DNA of 64,000 nucleotides, from NCBI RefSeq assembly GCF_052857255.1, contig NC_135502.1:155854599-155918598 (forward strand), in the 5' to 3' direction. The translations under genes were made by a program, and so were the position numbers. This document shows positions 1-13,700 of the stretch, one piece after another. Under the pieces are notes generated by a model, which ran no database searches, was not told the DNA's origin, and saw only the letters and a list, made by a program, of their open reading frames with translations. Positions within the stretch are counted from its first letter, which is position 1; each line of letters begins with the position of its first letter. Source of the stretch: Amblyomma americanum (Eukaryota > Arthropoda > Arachnida > Ixodida > Ixodidae).

Positions 1-3000
1 GACTTTCGCAACAGGGAGTTTCTCAAACATGATGTGTCTCGAACAGGAAATTTCACCGGCATGGAGTTTATCCAACAGGGAGTGTCTCGAAAAGGAAATT
101 TCTCCAGCATGGAGTTTTTCTAACAGGGTGTTTCTCCCACGTGAAGTTTCTCCAACTTAGAGTTTAAAAAAAGTGAATTTCTCCAACAGAGAGTTTCTGA
201 AACATTGTTTCTCCAACAGAATAAATCTCCAACACGGAGTCTCCCCAACATCTAGTTTCTCAAGCAGAAAGTTTCTCCAGCAGAAAGTTTCTCCAACAGG
301 GACTTTCTCCAACTTTGAGCTTCTCCGGCATGGAGTCTCTAAAACATAGTTTCTCTAACAGGGAGCTTTTTCAGCATGAAGTTTCGCCAAAAAGGAGTTC
401 CTCCAACAGCGAGTTTCTCCAACAGGAATTTTCTCCAACATAAAGTTTCTCTAAAAGGAAGCTTACCAAAAAGGGTGTTTGTTCAACAGGGAGTTTTTTC
501 AACATTGAGGTTATTCAACAGGGAGTTTCTTCACCAGAGAGTTTCTCCAATATGGAGTTCTTCAACAGGGAGTTTCTCCGAAAGGGAGATTCCGCAACAG
601 GAAGATTCTACAACATGGAGTTTCTCCAACATAGATTGGCTTCAACACGGAGTTCTCCAACAAGGAGTTCACCAAACAAGAGTTTCTCCAGCATAGATTT
701 TCTCAGCAAGAAGTTCCTTCAAAAAAAGAGTTTATGAAACAAGAAGTGTCTCTAACAGAGAATTTCTCCAGCAAGGAGTTCCTACAACGATTTACTCCAG
801 CATGGAGTTCCTCCAAGAGGGTGTTTCACCAAAAGGAGTTTCTAAACAGGGAGCTCCTACAACAGAGTTCCTCCAACCTGCATATTCGTAAGCATGGAGT
901 TCCTCAACAGGGAGTTTCTCCTACAGAGAGCTTCTGGAACGTGGAGTTTCTCCAACTTGGAGTTTTTCTAACAGCGAGATTCTCCCGCATAAAGTTTCTC
1001 TGACGTGGTGTTTATCCAACATGATGTTTCTCTAATTGGAAGTTTCTCCATTATGGAGTTTCTCCAGCAGCGAATTTCTCCAACAGGGAGTTTCCCCAAC
1101 ATAGCGTTTCTTTAACCGGTAGTTTCTCGAAGGGGGTGTTTGTTCAACAGAGAGTTTCTCCAACATACATTTTCATCAACAGGAAGGTTCTCCGAGATAG
1201 TCTCCAACCTGGAGTTTCTCCAATATGCTGTTTCTCAACAGGGATTTTCTCCAGCAGAGAGGTCTTACCAGCATGGAGTTTCTTGAACATAGGGTGTCAC
1301 GAACAAGCAGTTTCTGCGCCACGAATTTTCTTCAACATCGAGCTCTTCCAACAGGAATCTTCTGCAACATGAAGTTTTCCCAACAGAGAGTTTCTTTGAA
1401 AGCAAGTTTCTCCAACAGGGAGATTCTACATGAATTTCTCCAGCATAGAGTTTCTCGAGCAGGGAGTTTCTACAACTAGAGTTACTCAAGCACGGAGTTT
1501 ATCAACAGGCAGTTTCTTCAACAGGGAGTTTCTCAAACATGAAGCCTCTCCAGTATGGAGTTCCTCAACAGGTATTTTCTCCAACAGGGCGATTGTGCAA
1601 AATAGAGTTTCTCCACCAAGGAGTTTCTCTAACAGGGAGCTTCTCCAACATGGAGTTTCTCCAACGAGGAGTTTATCGAACATGGAGTTTCTCCAACAGA
1701 GAGTTTCTCCAGAATGGAGTTTCTCCAACAGGGAGTTTCTCCAACCTGGAGTTTCTCCAGCATGTTCTTTCTCTACAGGAATTTTCTTCAATAGAACGTT
1801 TCTCAAATATGAAGCTCCTCAATCGATAAATTTCTCCGGCATGAAGTTTCTCCAACCGGTAGCTTCTGCAACATGGAGCTTCTCCAAATTAGGGTTTTTC
1901 TAACAATGATATTCTCCCGCATGAAGTTTCTCCAAAAGGGAGTTTCTCCAATGTGGTGTTTATCCAACATAGAGTTTCTCCAATAGGAAGTTTCTCCACC
2001 ATGAAGTTTCTCCAACAGCGAAATTCTCCAACAAAGTTTCACCAACATAGAGTTTCTCTAACAGGAATTTTCTCGAAAAAGACGTTTGTCCAACAAATAG
2101 TCTCTCCAACATAGATTTTCGCCAACAGGAAGTTTCTCCGACATAGACTCCAACATGGAGAATCTCCACAGAGAAATTCTGCAAGAGAATCGTCAACAAA
2201 GTCTTCAGCCTGGAGTTTCTCCAACATGAAGTTTCTCAACAGAAATTTTCTCCAACAGGCAGTCTCATCAACATGGAGTTTCTTCAACAAAGAGTTTCAC
2301 CAACAGGAGGTTTCTGCACGAAATATTTTCTGCAACATGAAGTTCCTCCAACAGGAATTTTCTCCAACATAGCGTTTATCAAACAGAGTGTTTCTTCAAA
2401 AAGAGTTTCTCCAACAGGGAGATTCTAGGACATGAAGTTTCTGAAACGGAATTTCTCAAGCAGAGTTTCTCCAGCATGGAGTTCCTCCTACCTGGAGCTT
2501 CTCTAACATGATGTTCCTCAACAGGGAGGAACATGATGTTCCTCAACAGGGGGCTTCTACAAGCATGGAGTTTCTCCAAAAAGGAGTTTCTTCAACGTGG
2601 TGTTTATCAAACCAGGAGTTTCTTCAATAGGGACTTTCGCCAACAGAGAATTTCTCCAACCTGGAGCTTCTTCAGCATGGAATTCCTGAATAGGGAGTTT
2701 CTCCAACAGGGAGTCTCTCCAATAGGAAGATTCGCAACAAAGATTCTAACACATGAATTTCTCGAACATAGAGTTTCTCCAACCGGGAGTTTCTCCAACA
2801 TGGAGTTTCTCGAAATGGCAGTTTCTCAAACCTAGAGTTACTCCAGCATGAAGATTCTCAACAGGCAGTTTCTTCAACAGGGAGTTTCTCAAACATGAAG
2901 TGTCTCGAACCGAGAATTTGTCAAGCATGGAGTTTCTCCAGCAGAGTGTTTCTGCAACAGGGAGTTTCTCCAACCTGAAGCCTCTACAGCATGGAGTTCC

Positions 3001-6000
3001 TCAACAGGGATTTTCTCCAACAGGGTGTTTCTGCAAAATGGAGTTTCACCGACATGGAGTTTCTTTAACAGGGAGCTTCTCCTAAATGGAGTTTCTCCGA
3101 CGTGGAGTTTATCGAACATGGAGTTTCTCCTACAGGGAGTTTCTCCAAAATGGAGTTTCTCAAACAGGGAGTTTCTCCAACTTGGAGTTTCTTCAGCATG
3201 GTGTTTCTCGACAGGAAGTTTCTTCAATAGAATGTTTCTTAAATAACAAGTGTCTCAAACGGAATATCTACAGCATGACGTTTTTCCAACCGGGATCTTC
3301 AGCACCATGGAGCTTCTCCAAATTGGAGATTTTCTAACAGGAAGATTCTCCCGCATGAAGTTTCTCTAAAAGGGAGCTTCTCCAACGTGCTGTTTATTCA
3401 ACATGGAGTTTCTCCAATAGGGAGTTTCTCCAACAGCGAATTCCTCCAAAAGAGTTTCTCCTAGATGGAGTTTCTCTAACAGGAAGTTTATCGAAAAGGG
3501 TGTTTGTCCAACAAGAATTCTCTCTAACAGATTTCCGCCAACAGTAAGTTTCTCCGACATAGTCTCCAACCTGGAGTTTCTCCAACAAGAAGTTTCTCAA
3601 CAGGAATTTTCTCCAACAGGCAGTCTCCCCAACATCGAGCTTCATCAACATAGAGTTTCACCAACAGGAAGATTCTGCGGCAAAACTTTTCTCCAACATG
3701 GAGTTCCTCCAACAGGAATTTTCTCCAACATAGAGTTTATCCAACACAGAGTTTCTTCAGAAAGAGTTTCTCCAAGAGGGAGATTCTGGGACATGGAATT
3801 TCTCAAACATGAAATTTCTCAAGCAGACAGTTTCTCCAACATGGAGTTTCTCCAGCATGAAGTTCCCAACAGGGAGTTTCTCAAACAGGGATCTGAAGTT
3901 GCTCCAACATGGAGATTCTCAATCGAGAAATCTTCAGCACAGAGTTCTCTGACAGTCTCCAACCTGGATTTTCACCAACAGGGAGCCTATCCAAAATGGA
4001 GTTTCTTCAAAATAGAGATCTCCAACAGGAAGTTCCTGCACCAGGAATTTTCTCCAACATACAGATTTCCCAACAGGAATTTTCTCCCACATAGTGTTCT
4101 TCCAAAAGGAAGTTCCTTCAAAAGGGAGTTTCTGCAACAGGGAGGTTCTGCAACATGCAGTTTCTTACAGGGAGCTTCACCAAAGTGGAGTTTATCCAAC
4201 AGGGAGGGTCTCGAACAGGAAATTTCTCTAGCATGGAGTTTTTCCAACAGGGTTTTTTTCCAACATGAAGTTTCTCCAACTTGGAGTTTCAAATAAGAGT
4301 TTCTCCAACAGAGAGTTTGTGCAACATTGTTTCTCCAACAGAATAAATCTCCAGCACAGTTTCTCCAAAATCTAGTTCCCCAACAGAAAGTTTCTCCAAC
4401 AAAGGAGTTTCTCCAGGATAGAGTTTCTCAACTCAGAGTTTATTCAAAAGGATGTTTCTCAAACATGAAGCGTCTCAAACAGAGAATTTGTCCAGCATAG
4501 AATTTCTCCTTCACGGCGTTTCTCCAACAAAGATTTGCTCCAACATAAATTTCGTCCAGCATGAAGCTTCTCCAAAAAGAAGTTTCTCCAACAGCGAGTT
4601 TCTCGAACAGGAAGTTTCACCAAAATACAGTTTCTCTAACAGGAAGTTTCTCGAAAACAGTGTTTTTCAACAGGGAGTTTCTACAATATGGATTTCCTCA
4701 ACAGGTAGTTTCTCCGAAAGGGACATTCTCCAACAGGGACATTCTACAACACGGAGTTTCTCCAACATGAAGTGTCTTCAACAGGAAGTTTCTCTAACAT
4801 CGTATTTCTCCAACAGGGATTTCCCCAAACTGGACTTTCTCCAGCATAAAGTTTCTCAGCAGGAGAGTTTTCAAAAAGAGAGTTTCTCAAACATGCAGTG
4901 TCTCGAACAGGGAATTTCTCCAGCAAGGAGTCTCTCCTTCAGGGTGCTTCTGCAACATGGAGTTTCTCCAACTTGGAGTTTTCTAACAGGAAAATTCTCC
5001 CGCATGAAGTTTCTGCGAAAAGGAGTTTCTCCAACGTGGTGCTTATCTAACAGGGAGTTTCTACAATAGAGAGTTTCTCCAATATGAAGTTCTTCCAACA
5101 GCGAAAGGGTCTTTGACAGACAGGGAGTTTCTCCAATGTGGATTTTCGTCAACAGCAAGTTTCTCCATGGTCTCCAACCTTGAGTTTCTCCAACATGGAG
5201 TTTCTCCACAGGGAAATTCTTCAAAACATAGGTTCTCCAACAAATTTTCAAACCTGCAGATTCTCCAACATGGAGTCTCCCAACAGGAATTTTCTCCAAC
5301 AGGGAGTCTCTCCAACATGAAGTTTTCAACATGTAATTTCACCAACAGGAAGTTGCTGCACCAAGAATTTTCTCCAACATAGAGTTTTTCCAACAAAAAA
5401 TTTTCTTCAACATAGAGTTTTTCCAACAGAGAGTTTCTGCAAAATGGAGTTGCTTCAACATGGAGTTTCTCTAACAGGCAGCTTCTCCAACATAAAGGTT
5501 CGCGAAAAGGGAGTTCATCTAAGGTGGAGATTATCCAACATTGGGTTTCTCCAATATGAAGTTTCTACAACAGGGAGTTTCTCCAACATGGAGTTCCTCC
5601 AACAGGGAGTATTCGCCAGCCTGGAGTTTCTCCTGCATGGAATTTCTCAACAGGGAGTTTCTTCAACAGGAGGTTTCTCAAACATGAATTGTCTCAAACA
5701 GGAAATTTTTCACGCATAAAGTTTCTGCAACATGGAGTTTTTCTAAAATGGAGTTTCTCTAACAGAGAGATTCTCCAAAATGAAGGTTCTCCATAAAAGA
5801 GTTTCTCCAACGTGGTGGTTATTTAACATAGAGTTTCTGCAATAGGGAGTTTATTCATTCTGGAGTTTCTCCAGCAGCGAGTTTCTCCAACAGGGAGTTT
5901 CTCCAGCATATATTTTCTATAACAGGAAGTTTCTCAAAAAGGGCGTTTGTCCAACATGGAGTTTCTCCAATATGAAGTTCCTCTAACAGAGTGTTTCTCC

Positions 6001-9000
6001 AACAGGGAGATTCTCCAAGAGAGGTATTCTAAAATATGGATTTTCTCTAGTATCGAGTTTCTCCAACAGGGAGTTTCTCCAACATGGAGTTTCTCCGACA
6101 GGTTGTTCCCCATCCTGATGTTTCTCCAGCTTGAAGTTTCTCAACAGGGAGTTTTTAAACAGGGTATTTCTCCAACGTGAAGTTTCTCTAACCTGTAGTT
6201 TCTAAAACAGAGGGTTTCTCCAATATAGAGTTTCTCCAAAAGGGAGCTTCTCCAGCATGAAGTTTCTCCAAAAAGGAGTTTCTCCAACATAGTGTCCTAC
6301 CAACATAGAGTTTCTCCAGGGAGTTTCTCTAATATGGAGTTTCTCCAGGAGCGAATTTCTCCAACAGGGAGTTTCTGCAACAGAGTTTCTCCAACAGGAA
6401 GTTTCTCCAACCTGAAGATTCTCAAGCATGAAGTTCCTCAACAGGGATTTTCTCCAACAGGGAGTTTCTCCTAATTGGAGTTTCATCAACATGAGGTTTC
6501 TCTAACAGGGAGCTTCTCCGACATAGAGTTTCGCCAAACGGGAGTTTCTCTAAGGTGCAGTTTATCCCACATAGAGTTTCTCCAATATGGTGTTTCTCCA
6601 ACAGGGAGATTCTCCAACAGGGATATTCTGCAACATAGAGTTTCTCCAACCGGGAGTTTCTTCAACAGAAGGTTTCTAGAACATGAACTGTCTCAAACAG
6701 AGAATTTCTCCAGCATAAAGTTTCCGCAACAGAGTTTTTCCTACCTGGTATTTCTCAACAGGGAGTTTCTTCAACAAAGCGTTTCTCTAATGTGGAGTTC
6801 CTCCAACAGGGAGATTCTCCAACAAGGAGATAATACAACATGGAGTTTCTCCAATATGGAGCTACCCTAACATGGAATTACTTCATGAGGGAGTTTCTCT
6901 AACTTAAAGTTTCGCCTCCAACAGAGTTTCTCAAACATGGATATCGACAGCATAGAGTTCCTCAACAGGGAGTTTCTCCAACAGGGGGCTTCTGCAACAT
7001 TGAATTTCTAAAACATTGAGATTCTTTAACAGGGAGCTTCTCCAGCATGAAGTTTCTGCAAAAAGGAGTTTCTCCAACGTGGTGCTTGTCTATCATGGAG
7101 TTTCTACAATAGAGACTTTCTCCATGTTAATTTCCTCCAACAGCGAATTTCTCCTAGAGGGAGTATCTCGAACATATAGTTTCTCTAACAGGATGTTTCT
7201 CGAAAAGGGTCTTTGACAAACAGGGAGTTCCTCCAACGTGGATTTTCGCCAAATGCAAGTTTCTCCAACATGGTCTCCAACCTTGAGTTTCTCCAACATG
7301 GAGTTTCTCCACAGGGAAATTCTTCGAAATAGTGGTTCTCCAACAAAGTTTCCAACCTGGAGATTCTCCAACATGGAGTCTCCCAACAGCAATTTTCTCC
7401 AACAGGGAGTCTCTCCAACATGAAGTTTTCAACATGTAATTGCACCAACAGGAAGTTGCTGCACCAAGAATTTTGTCCAACATAGAGTATTTCCAACAAA
7501 ATATATTCTTCAACATAGACTTTTTCCAACAGAGAATTTCTGCAAAATGGGGTTGCTTCAACATGGAGTTTCTCTAACACGGAGCTTCTCCAATATAAAG
7601 TTTCGCCAAAAGCGAGTTCCTCTAAGGTGGAGATTATCCAACATTGGGTTTCTCCAATATGAAGTTTCTCCAACAGGGAGATACTCCAAGAGGTATATTC
7701 TACATGAAGTTTCTCTAACATGGAGTTTCTCCAACAGGTAGTATTCTCCAGCCTGGAGTTTCTCCAGCATGGAGTTTCTCAACAGGAAGTTTCCTCAACA
7801 GGAGGTTTCTCAAACATGAATTGTCTCAAAAAGGAAATTTCTCACGCATAAAATTTCTGCAACATGGAGTTTTTCCCAAATGGAGTTTCTCTAACAGAGA
7901 GCTTCTCCAGCATGAAGGTTCTACAAAAAGTAGTTTCTCCAATGTGGTTGTTATCCAACATGGAGTTTCTCCAATAGGGAGTTTATCCATTAAGGAATTT
8001 CTCCAACAGGGAGTTTCTCCAACATATATTTTCTCTAACAGGAAGTTTCTCGAAAAGGGCGTTTGTCCAACATGAGGTTTCTCCAACAGATACTTTCTCC
8101 AATATGGAGTTCCTCTAACAGGGAGATTCTCCAACAGGGATATTCTCCAAGAACGAGATTCTACAACATGGATTTTCCCTAGTATCGAGTTTCTCCAACA
8201 GGGCGTTTCTCCAACATGGAGTTTCTCCGACAGGTTGTTCCCCAACCTGAAGTTTCTTCAGCTTGAAGTTTCTCAACAGGGAGTTTTTAAACAAGGTATT
8301 TCTCCAACGTGAAATTTCTCTAACCTGTAGTTCCTAAAACAGTTTCTCCAACATAGAGCTTCTCTAAGGGTGCTTCTCCAGCATGAAGTTTCTCCAAAAA
8401 GGAGTTTCTCTAACGTGGTGTCCTACCAACATGGAATTTCTCTAATATGGAGTTTCTCCAGCAGCGAATTTCCCAACAGGGTTTTCCAACAGGGAGTTTC
8501 TGCGACATAGAGTTTCTCTAACAGGAAGTTTCTCGAAAAGGATATTTGTCCAACAGAGAGTTTCTCCAACATTGATTTTCGCCGACAGGAAGTTTATCAT
8601 AGTATCAACCCTGGAATTTCTCCAATATGGAGTTTCTCAACAGCGAAATTCTGCAACAGAAAGTTTCTCCAACAGTCTCCACACTGGAGATTCTCCAACA
8701 TGGAGTTTCTCAACAGGAATTTTCTCCAAAAGGGAGTCTCTCCAACATGGAGTTTATTCAACATGGAGTTTTACCAAGAGGAAGTTTCTGCACCAGGAAT
8801 TTTCTCCAACATGGAGATTTCCCAACACGAATTTTCTCTATCTAAGAGTTTTTCCAACAGGGAGTTTCTTCAAAAGGGACCTTCTCCAACAGGGTGAATC
8901 TGCGACATGGAGTTTCTCCAACATGGAATTTCTCAAGCGAGGAGTATCTCCAACAGTGAGATTCTGCAACAGGTAATTACTCCAACCTGGAGCTACTCCA

Positions 9001-10703
9001 GCATAGAGTTTTTCCACAGGGATTTTCTCCACCAGGAAGCTTCTGCAACATTGAGTTTCTCCAACATAAAGATTCCCTAAAGGGGAGCTTCTCCAGCATG
9101 AAGTTTCTCCAAAAGGAGTTTCTCCAACGTGGTGTCGAACCAACATGGAGATCTCCAATAGGGATTTTCTTCAATATTGAGTTTTTCCAACAGAGAGTTT
9201 CTCCAAAATGGATTTTCGCCAACAGGGAGTTTCTCCAGCATAATCTTCATCCTGGAGGTTCTCCAACATGGAGTTTCTCAACAGGGCTTTTCTCCAAAAG
9301 GGATTCGCTCAAACATGGAGTTTCTTCAAGATAGAATTTCACCAACAGGAAGCGTCTGCACCAGTTTTCTCCAACATGGAGTTTTTCCAACAGGAATTTT
9401 CTTCAACAAAGATTTTATCCAACAGGGAGATTCTGCGACATGGAGACTCTCCAACAAGAAATTTCTCAAGCAGGAAGTTTCTCCAACAGGGAGATTCTGC
9501 AACATGCAGTTTCTCTAACAGGGAGCATCTCCAACGTGGAGTTTATCCAACATCAAGTTTCTCTTCAGAGAGTTTCTCCAACAGAAAGTCTCTCAAACAG
9601 GGAGATTCTACAACGTGTAGTTTCTCCAACAGAGTTTCTCCAAAATGGAGTTTGTCCAACAGGGAGTTTCTCCAACCTTGAGTTTCTCCAGCTTGGAGTT
9701 TCTCAGCAGGCAGTTCCTTCATCAGGGAGTTTCTCAAACATGATGTGTCTCGAGCAGAGAAATAATCCAGCGTTGAGTTTCTAAAAGAGAGAGTTTCTCC
9801 AACAGGGAGTTTCTCCAACCTGGAGATTCTCAAGCATGAAGCTCCTCAACAGGAATTTTCTCCAAGAGGGAGTTTCTGCAAATTGGAGTATCTTCAACAT
9901 GGAGTTTCTATAACAGGGAGCTTCTCCAACATAGAGTTTATCCAAAAGGGAGTTTCTCTAAGGTGCAGTTTATCCCACATAAAGTTTCTCCAACATGGAG
10001 TTTTTCCAACAGGGAGATACTCCAAAAGGGATATTCTGCAACATAGAGTTTCTCCAACATGGTTTCTTCAACAGGGAGTTTCTCCTACCTAGAGATTGTC
10101 CTGCATGGATTTTCACAACAGGGAGTTTCTTCAACAGGAGGTTTCTCAAACATGAACTGTCTCAAACAGAGAATTTCTTCAGCATAAAGTATCCGCAACA
10201 GAGAGTTTTTCCAACCTAGAGCTTCTCCAGCATGGAGTTCCTCAACAGGGACTTTCTCTAACAGGGAGCTTCTGCAACATGGAGTTTCTCCAACATAGAA
10301 ATTCTCTAACAGGGAGCTTCTCCAGCATGACGTTTCTCCAAAAAGGAGTTTCTCCAACGTGGTGTTTATCCAACATGGAGTTTCTCCAACAGGTAGTTTC
10401 TCCAACATAAAGTTTCTCTAACTCGAATTTTCTCGAAAGTGAAGTTTTTACAAAATGGAGTTTCCCGAACAGGGTTTCTCTAATATGGAGTTCCTCCAAC
10501 ATGGAGTTTCTCCAATTGGGAGATTGTCCAACAGGGAGATTCTAGAACCTGGATTTTCTGCAAGATAGTTTCCCCAACAGAGAGTTTCTGCAAAATAGAG
10601 TTTCTTCAACATGAAGTTTCTCTAACAGGGTGCTTCTCCAACATAGAGTTTCGCAAAAATGAAGTTTCTCCAAGGTGGAGTTTCTCCAACAGGGAGTTTC
10701 TCC
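1..10703 (+). repeat. 16-bp minisatellite array, diverged left part
   Basis: The stretch is made of head-to-tail copies of a ~16-bp unit, consensus TTTCTCCAACAGGGAG. Variants swap AACAGGGAG for AACATGGAG, AACATAGAG or AACATGAAG, and some units are 15 bp or shorter (for example GTTTCTCAACAGGGAG-type junctions). All units lie in the same orientation. No long near-identical tandem copy is visible here. Older, diverged blocks do recur: the 5.1-5.9 kb and 7.2-7.9 kb stretches share a long series of variant units in the same order. The open frames here encode the 16-residue periodic translation of the repeat on both strands and are not supported as genes. I see no RNA gene or transposon in this stretch. 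Confidence 0.95.
2505..2554 (+). repeat. Local 25-bp tandem duplication, out of monomer register
   Basis: Two adjacent copies of a 25-bp segment beginning AACATGATGTTCCTCAACAG start at 2505 and 2530. The period of 25 is not a multiple of 16, so this is a separate local duplication that breaks the regular monomer phase. Confidence 0.75.
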
Positions 10704-13700
10704 AACATGGAGTTTCTCAACAGGAAGTTTCTTAAACACAGAGTTTCTCCAATATGGAGTTCCTCCAATAGGAGTTTCTCCAACAGGGAGATTCTCCAAC
10801 AAGGAGATTCTACAAAATGGAGTTTCTCCAATATGGAGTTTCTCCAACATGGAATTTCTCCATGAGAGAGTTTCCTCAACCTAGAGTTTCTCCTCCAACA
10901 GAGTTTCTCAAACTTGGATATCGACAGCATAGAGTTACTCAACAGCGAGTTTCTCCAACAGGGAGCTTCTGCAACTTGGAACTTCTCCAACATTGCGATT
11001 CTCTATAAAAGTTTTTCCAAAAAGGTGGTTCTCCAACGTTGTGCTTACCTAACATGGAGTTTCAACACTAGGAAGTTTCTCCAATATGAATTACCTCCAA
11101 CAGCGAATTTCTCCAAGAGGGAGTTTCTTCAACCTATAATTTCTCTAACAGGATGTTTCTCGAAAAGGGTCTTTGAAAACAGGGAGTTTCTCTAACGCGG
11201 ATTTTCGCCAACAGCGAGTTTCTCCAACATGGACTCCTACCTGGAGTTTTTCCAACATGGAATTTCTCAACAGGGAAATTCTTCACAAGAGAGGTTCTAG
11301 AACAAAGTTTCCAACCTGGAGATTCTCCAACATGGAGTTTCCCAACAGGGATTTTCTCCAACAGGGAGACTTTAACGTGAAGTTTTCAACATGTAATTTT
11401 ACCAACAGGAAGTTTCTGCACCAAGAATTATCTCCAACATAGAGTTTTCCAACAGAGTTTCTGCAAAATGCAGTTGCATCAACATGGAGTTTCTCTAACA
11501 GGGAGATTCTCCAACATCGTTTCGCCAAAAGGGAGTTTCTCTAAGGTGGTGTTTATCCAACATGGAGTTTCTTCAATACGGAGTTTCTCTAACAGAGAGA
11601 TACTCCAACAGGGATATCCTACATGAAGTTTCTCCAACAGAGAATTTCTCCAGCATGAAGTTTCTCTAACAGGGAGTTTCTCCAACCTTGAGCTTCTCCA
11701 GCGTGGTGTTTCTCAAACAGAGAGTTTCTCCATGGAGTTTTTCTAATATGGAGTTTCTCAAACAGGGAGTTTCTCCAACCTGGACTTTCTGCAGCATGGA
11801 GTATCTCAACAGGCAGCTCATCAACTGGAATTTTCTCCAACAAGGAGTTTCTTCAACGTGGAGTTTCTCCAACAGGGAACTTCTGCAACATGGATATTTG
11901 CCGAAAGGGTGTTTTCCCAATGTGGAGTTTATCCAACATGAATTTTCTGCAATACCGAGTTTCTCCAACAGAGTGTTTCGTCAAAAGAAATATTCTACAA
12001 CATGGAGTTTCAACAAAATGAAGTTTCTTTAACAGGGAGGTGCTCCAACAGGGAATTACTCCAACCTGGAGCTACTCCAGCATGGAGAACTTCCACAGGG
12101 ATTTTCTCCAACAGGAAGCTTCTGGAACATTGAGTTTCTCCAACATAAATTTTCGCTAAAAGGGAGCTTCTCCAGCATGAAGTTTCTCCAAAAAGGAGTT
12201 TCTCCAACGTGATGTCAAACCAACATGAAATTTCTCCAATTGAGATTTTCTTCAATAAGGATTTTTTCCAACAGCGAGTTTCTCCAACAGGGAGCTGTCC
12301 AACAGTGAGTTTTTACAACATAGATTTTCGCCAACAGGGAGTTTCTCTAACATAGTCCTCAACCTGGAGGTTCTACAACATGGAGTTTCTTCAGCATGGA
12401 ACTTTCTTCGCAATGGAGTTTCTTGAACAGAGAGATTCTGCGACATGGAGTTTCTCCAACAAGGAATTTCTCAAGCAGGAAGTTTCTTCAATAAGGAGAT
12501 TCTGCAACATGCAATTTCTCTAACAGGGAGCTTCTCCAACGTGGAATTTATCCAACATAGTGTTTCTCCAACAGAGAGATTCTCCAATATGAAGTTTCTC
12601 CAACAGAGAATCTCTCCAACTAGGAGATTCGCCAACAGGGACATTATACAACGTGTAGTTTCTCCAACAGACAGTCCCTCCAACATAAAGTTTGTCCAAC
12701 AGGGAGTTTCTCCAACCTGGAGTTTCTCCAGCATGGAGTGTCTCAAAGAGCAGTTTCTTCATCACGGAGTTTCTCAAACATGAAGTGTCTCGTGCAGAGA
12801 ATTAATCCAGCACTGACTTTCTAAAACAGTTTCTACAACAGAGAGTTTCTCCAACCTGGATTTTCTCAAGCATGAAGTTCCACAAACAGGAACTTTCTCC
12901 AACAAGGAGCTTCTTCAAAATGGAGTTTATCCAACAGGGAGATACTCCAACAGGGATATTCTGCAACATAGAGTTTCTCCAACATGGTATCTCCAACAGG
13001 GAGTTTCTCCAACATAGTGTTTCTCCTGCATGGAGTTTCTCAACAGGGAGTTTCTTCAACAGGAGGTTTCTCAAACATGTGTCTGAAACAGAGAATTTCT
13101 CCAGCATAAAGTTTCCGCAAAAGAGAGTTTTTCTAACCTGGAGATTCTCCAACATGGAGTTCCTCAACAGGAAATTTCTCCAACAGGGAGCTTCTGCAAC
13201 ATGGAGTTTCTGCAAAAAGTAGTTTCTCCAACGTGGTGTTTATCCAACATGGAGTTTCTTCAACATTGAGTTTCTCCAACATATAGTTTCTGTAACAGGA
13301 AGTTTGTCGAAAAGAATTTTGTCCAACAGGGAATTTCGCCAATGTGAAGATTTTCCAACATGGAGTTTCTCCAACAGGGTTTCTTCAATATGGAGTTCCT
13401 CCAACAGGGATTTTCTCCAACTGGAGTTTCTCCTACGGAGTTCCTCCAACAGAGTTCCTCCAACCTGGAGATTCGCCCGCATGGTGTTCCTCAACAAGGA
13501 GTTTCTCCAACAGGGAGCTTCTGCAACATAGAGCTTCTACAATTTGGAGATTTTCTAACAACGAGATTCTCCCGCATATATTTTCTCCAAAAGGGAGTTT
13601 CTGCATCGAGGTGCACATCCAACATGGAGATTCCCCCAATAGGGGGTTTCTCCAATATGAAGTTTCTCCAACAGCGAATGTCTCCAACAGGGAGTTTCTA

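Noticed and set aside
1..10703. A CRISPR array or other repeat-spacer system
   Set aside because: Repeats are contiguous with no unique spacers, the monomer is only 16 bp and diverged, there are no cas-like genes, and the context is eukaryotic.
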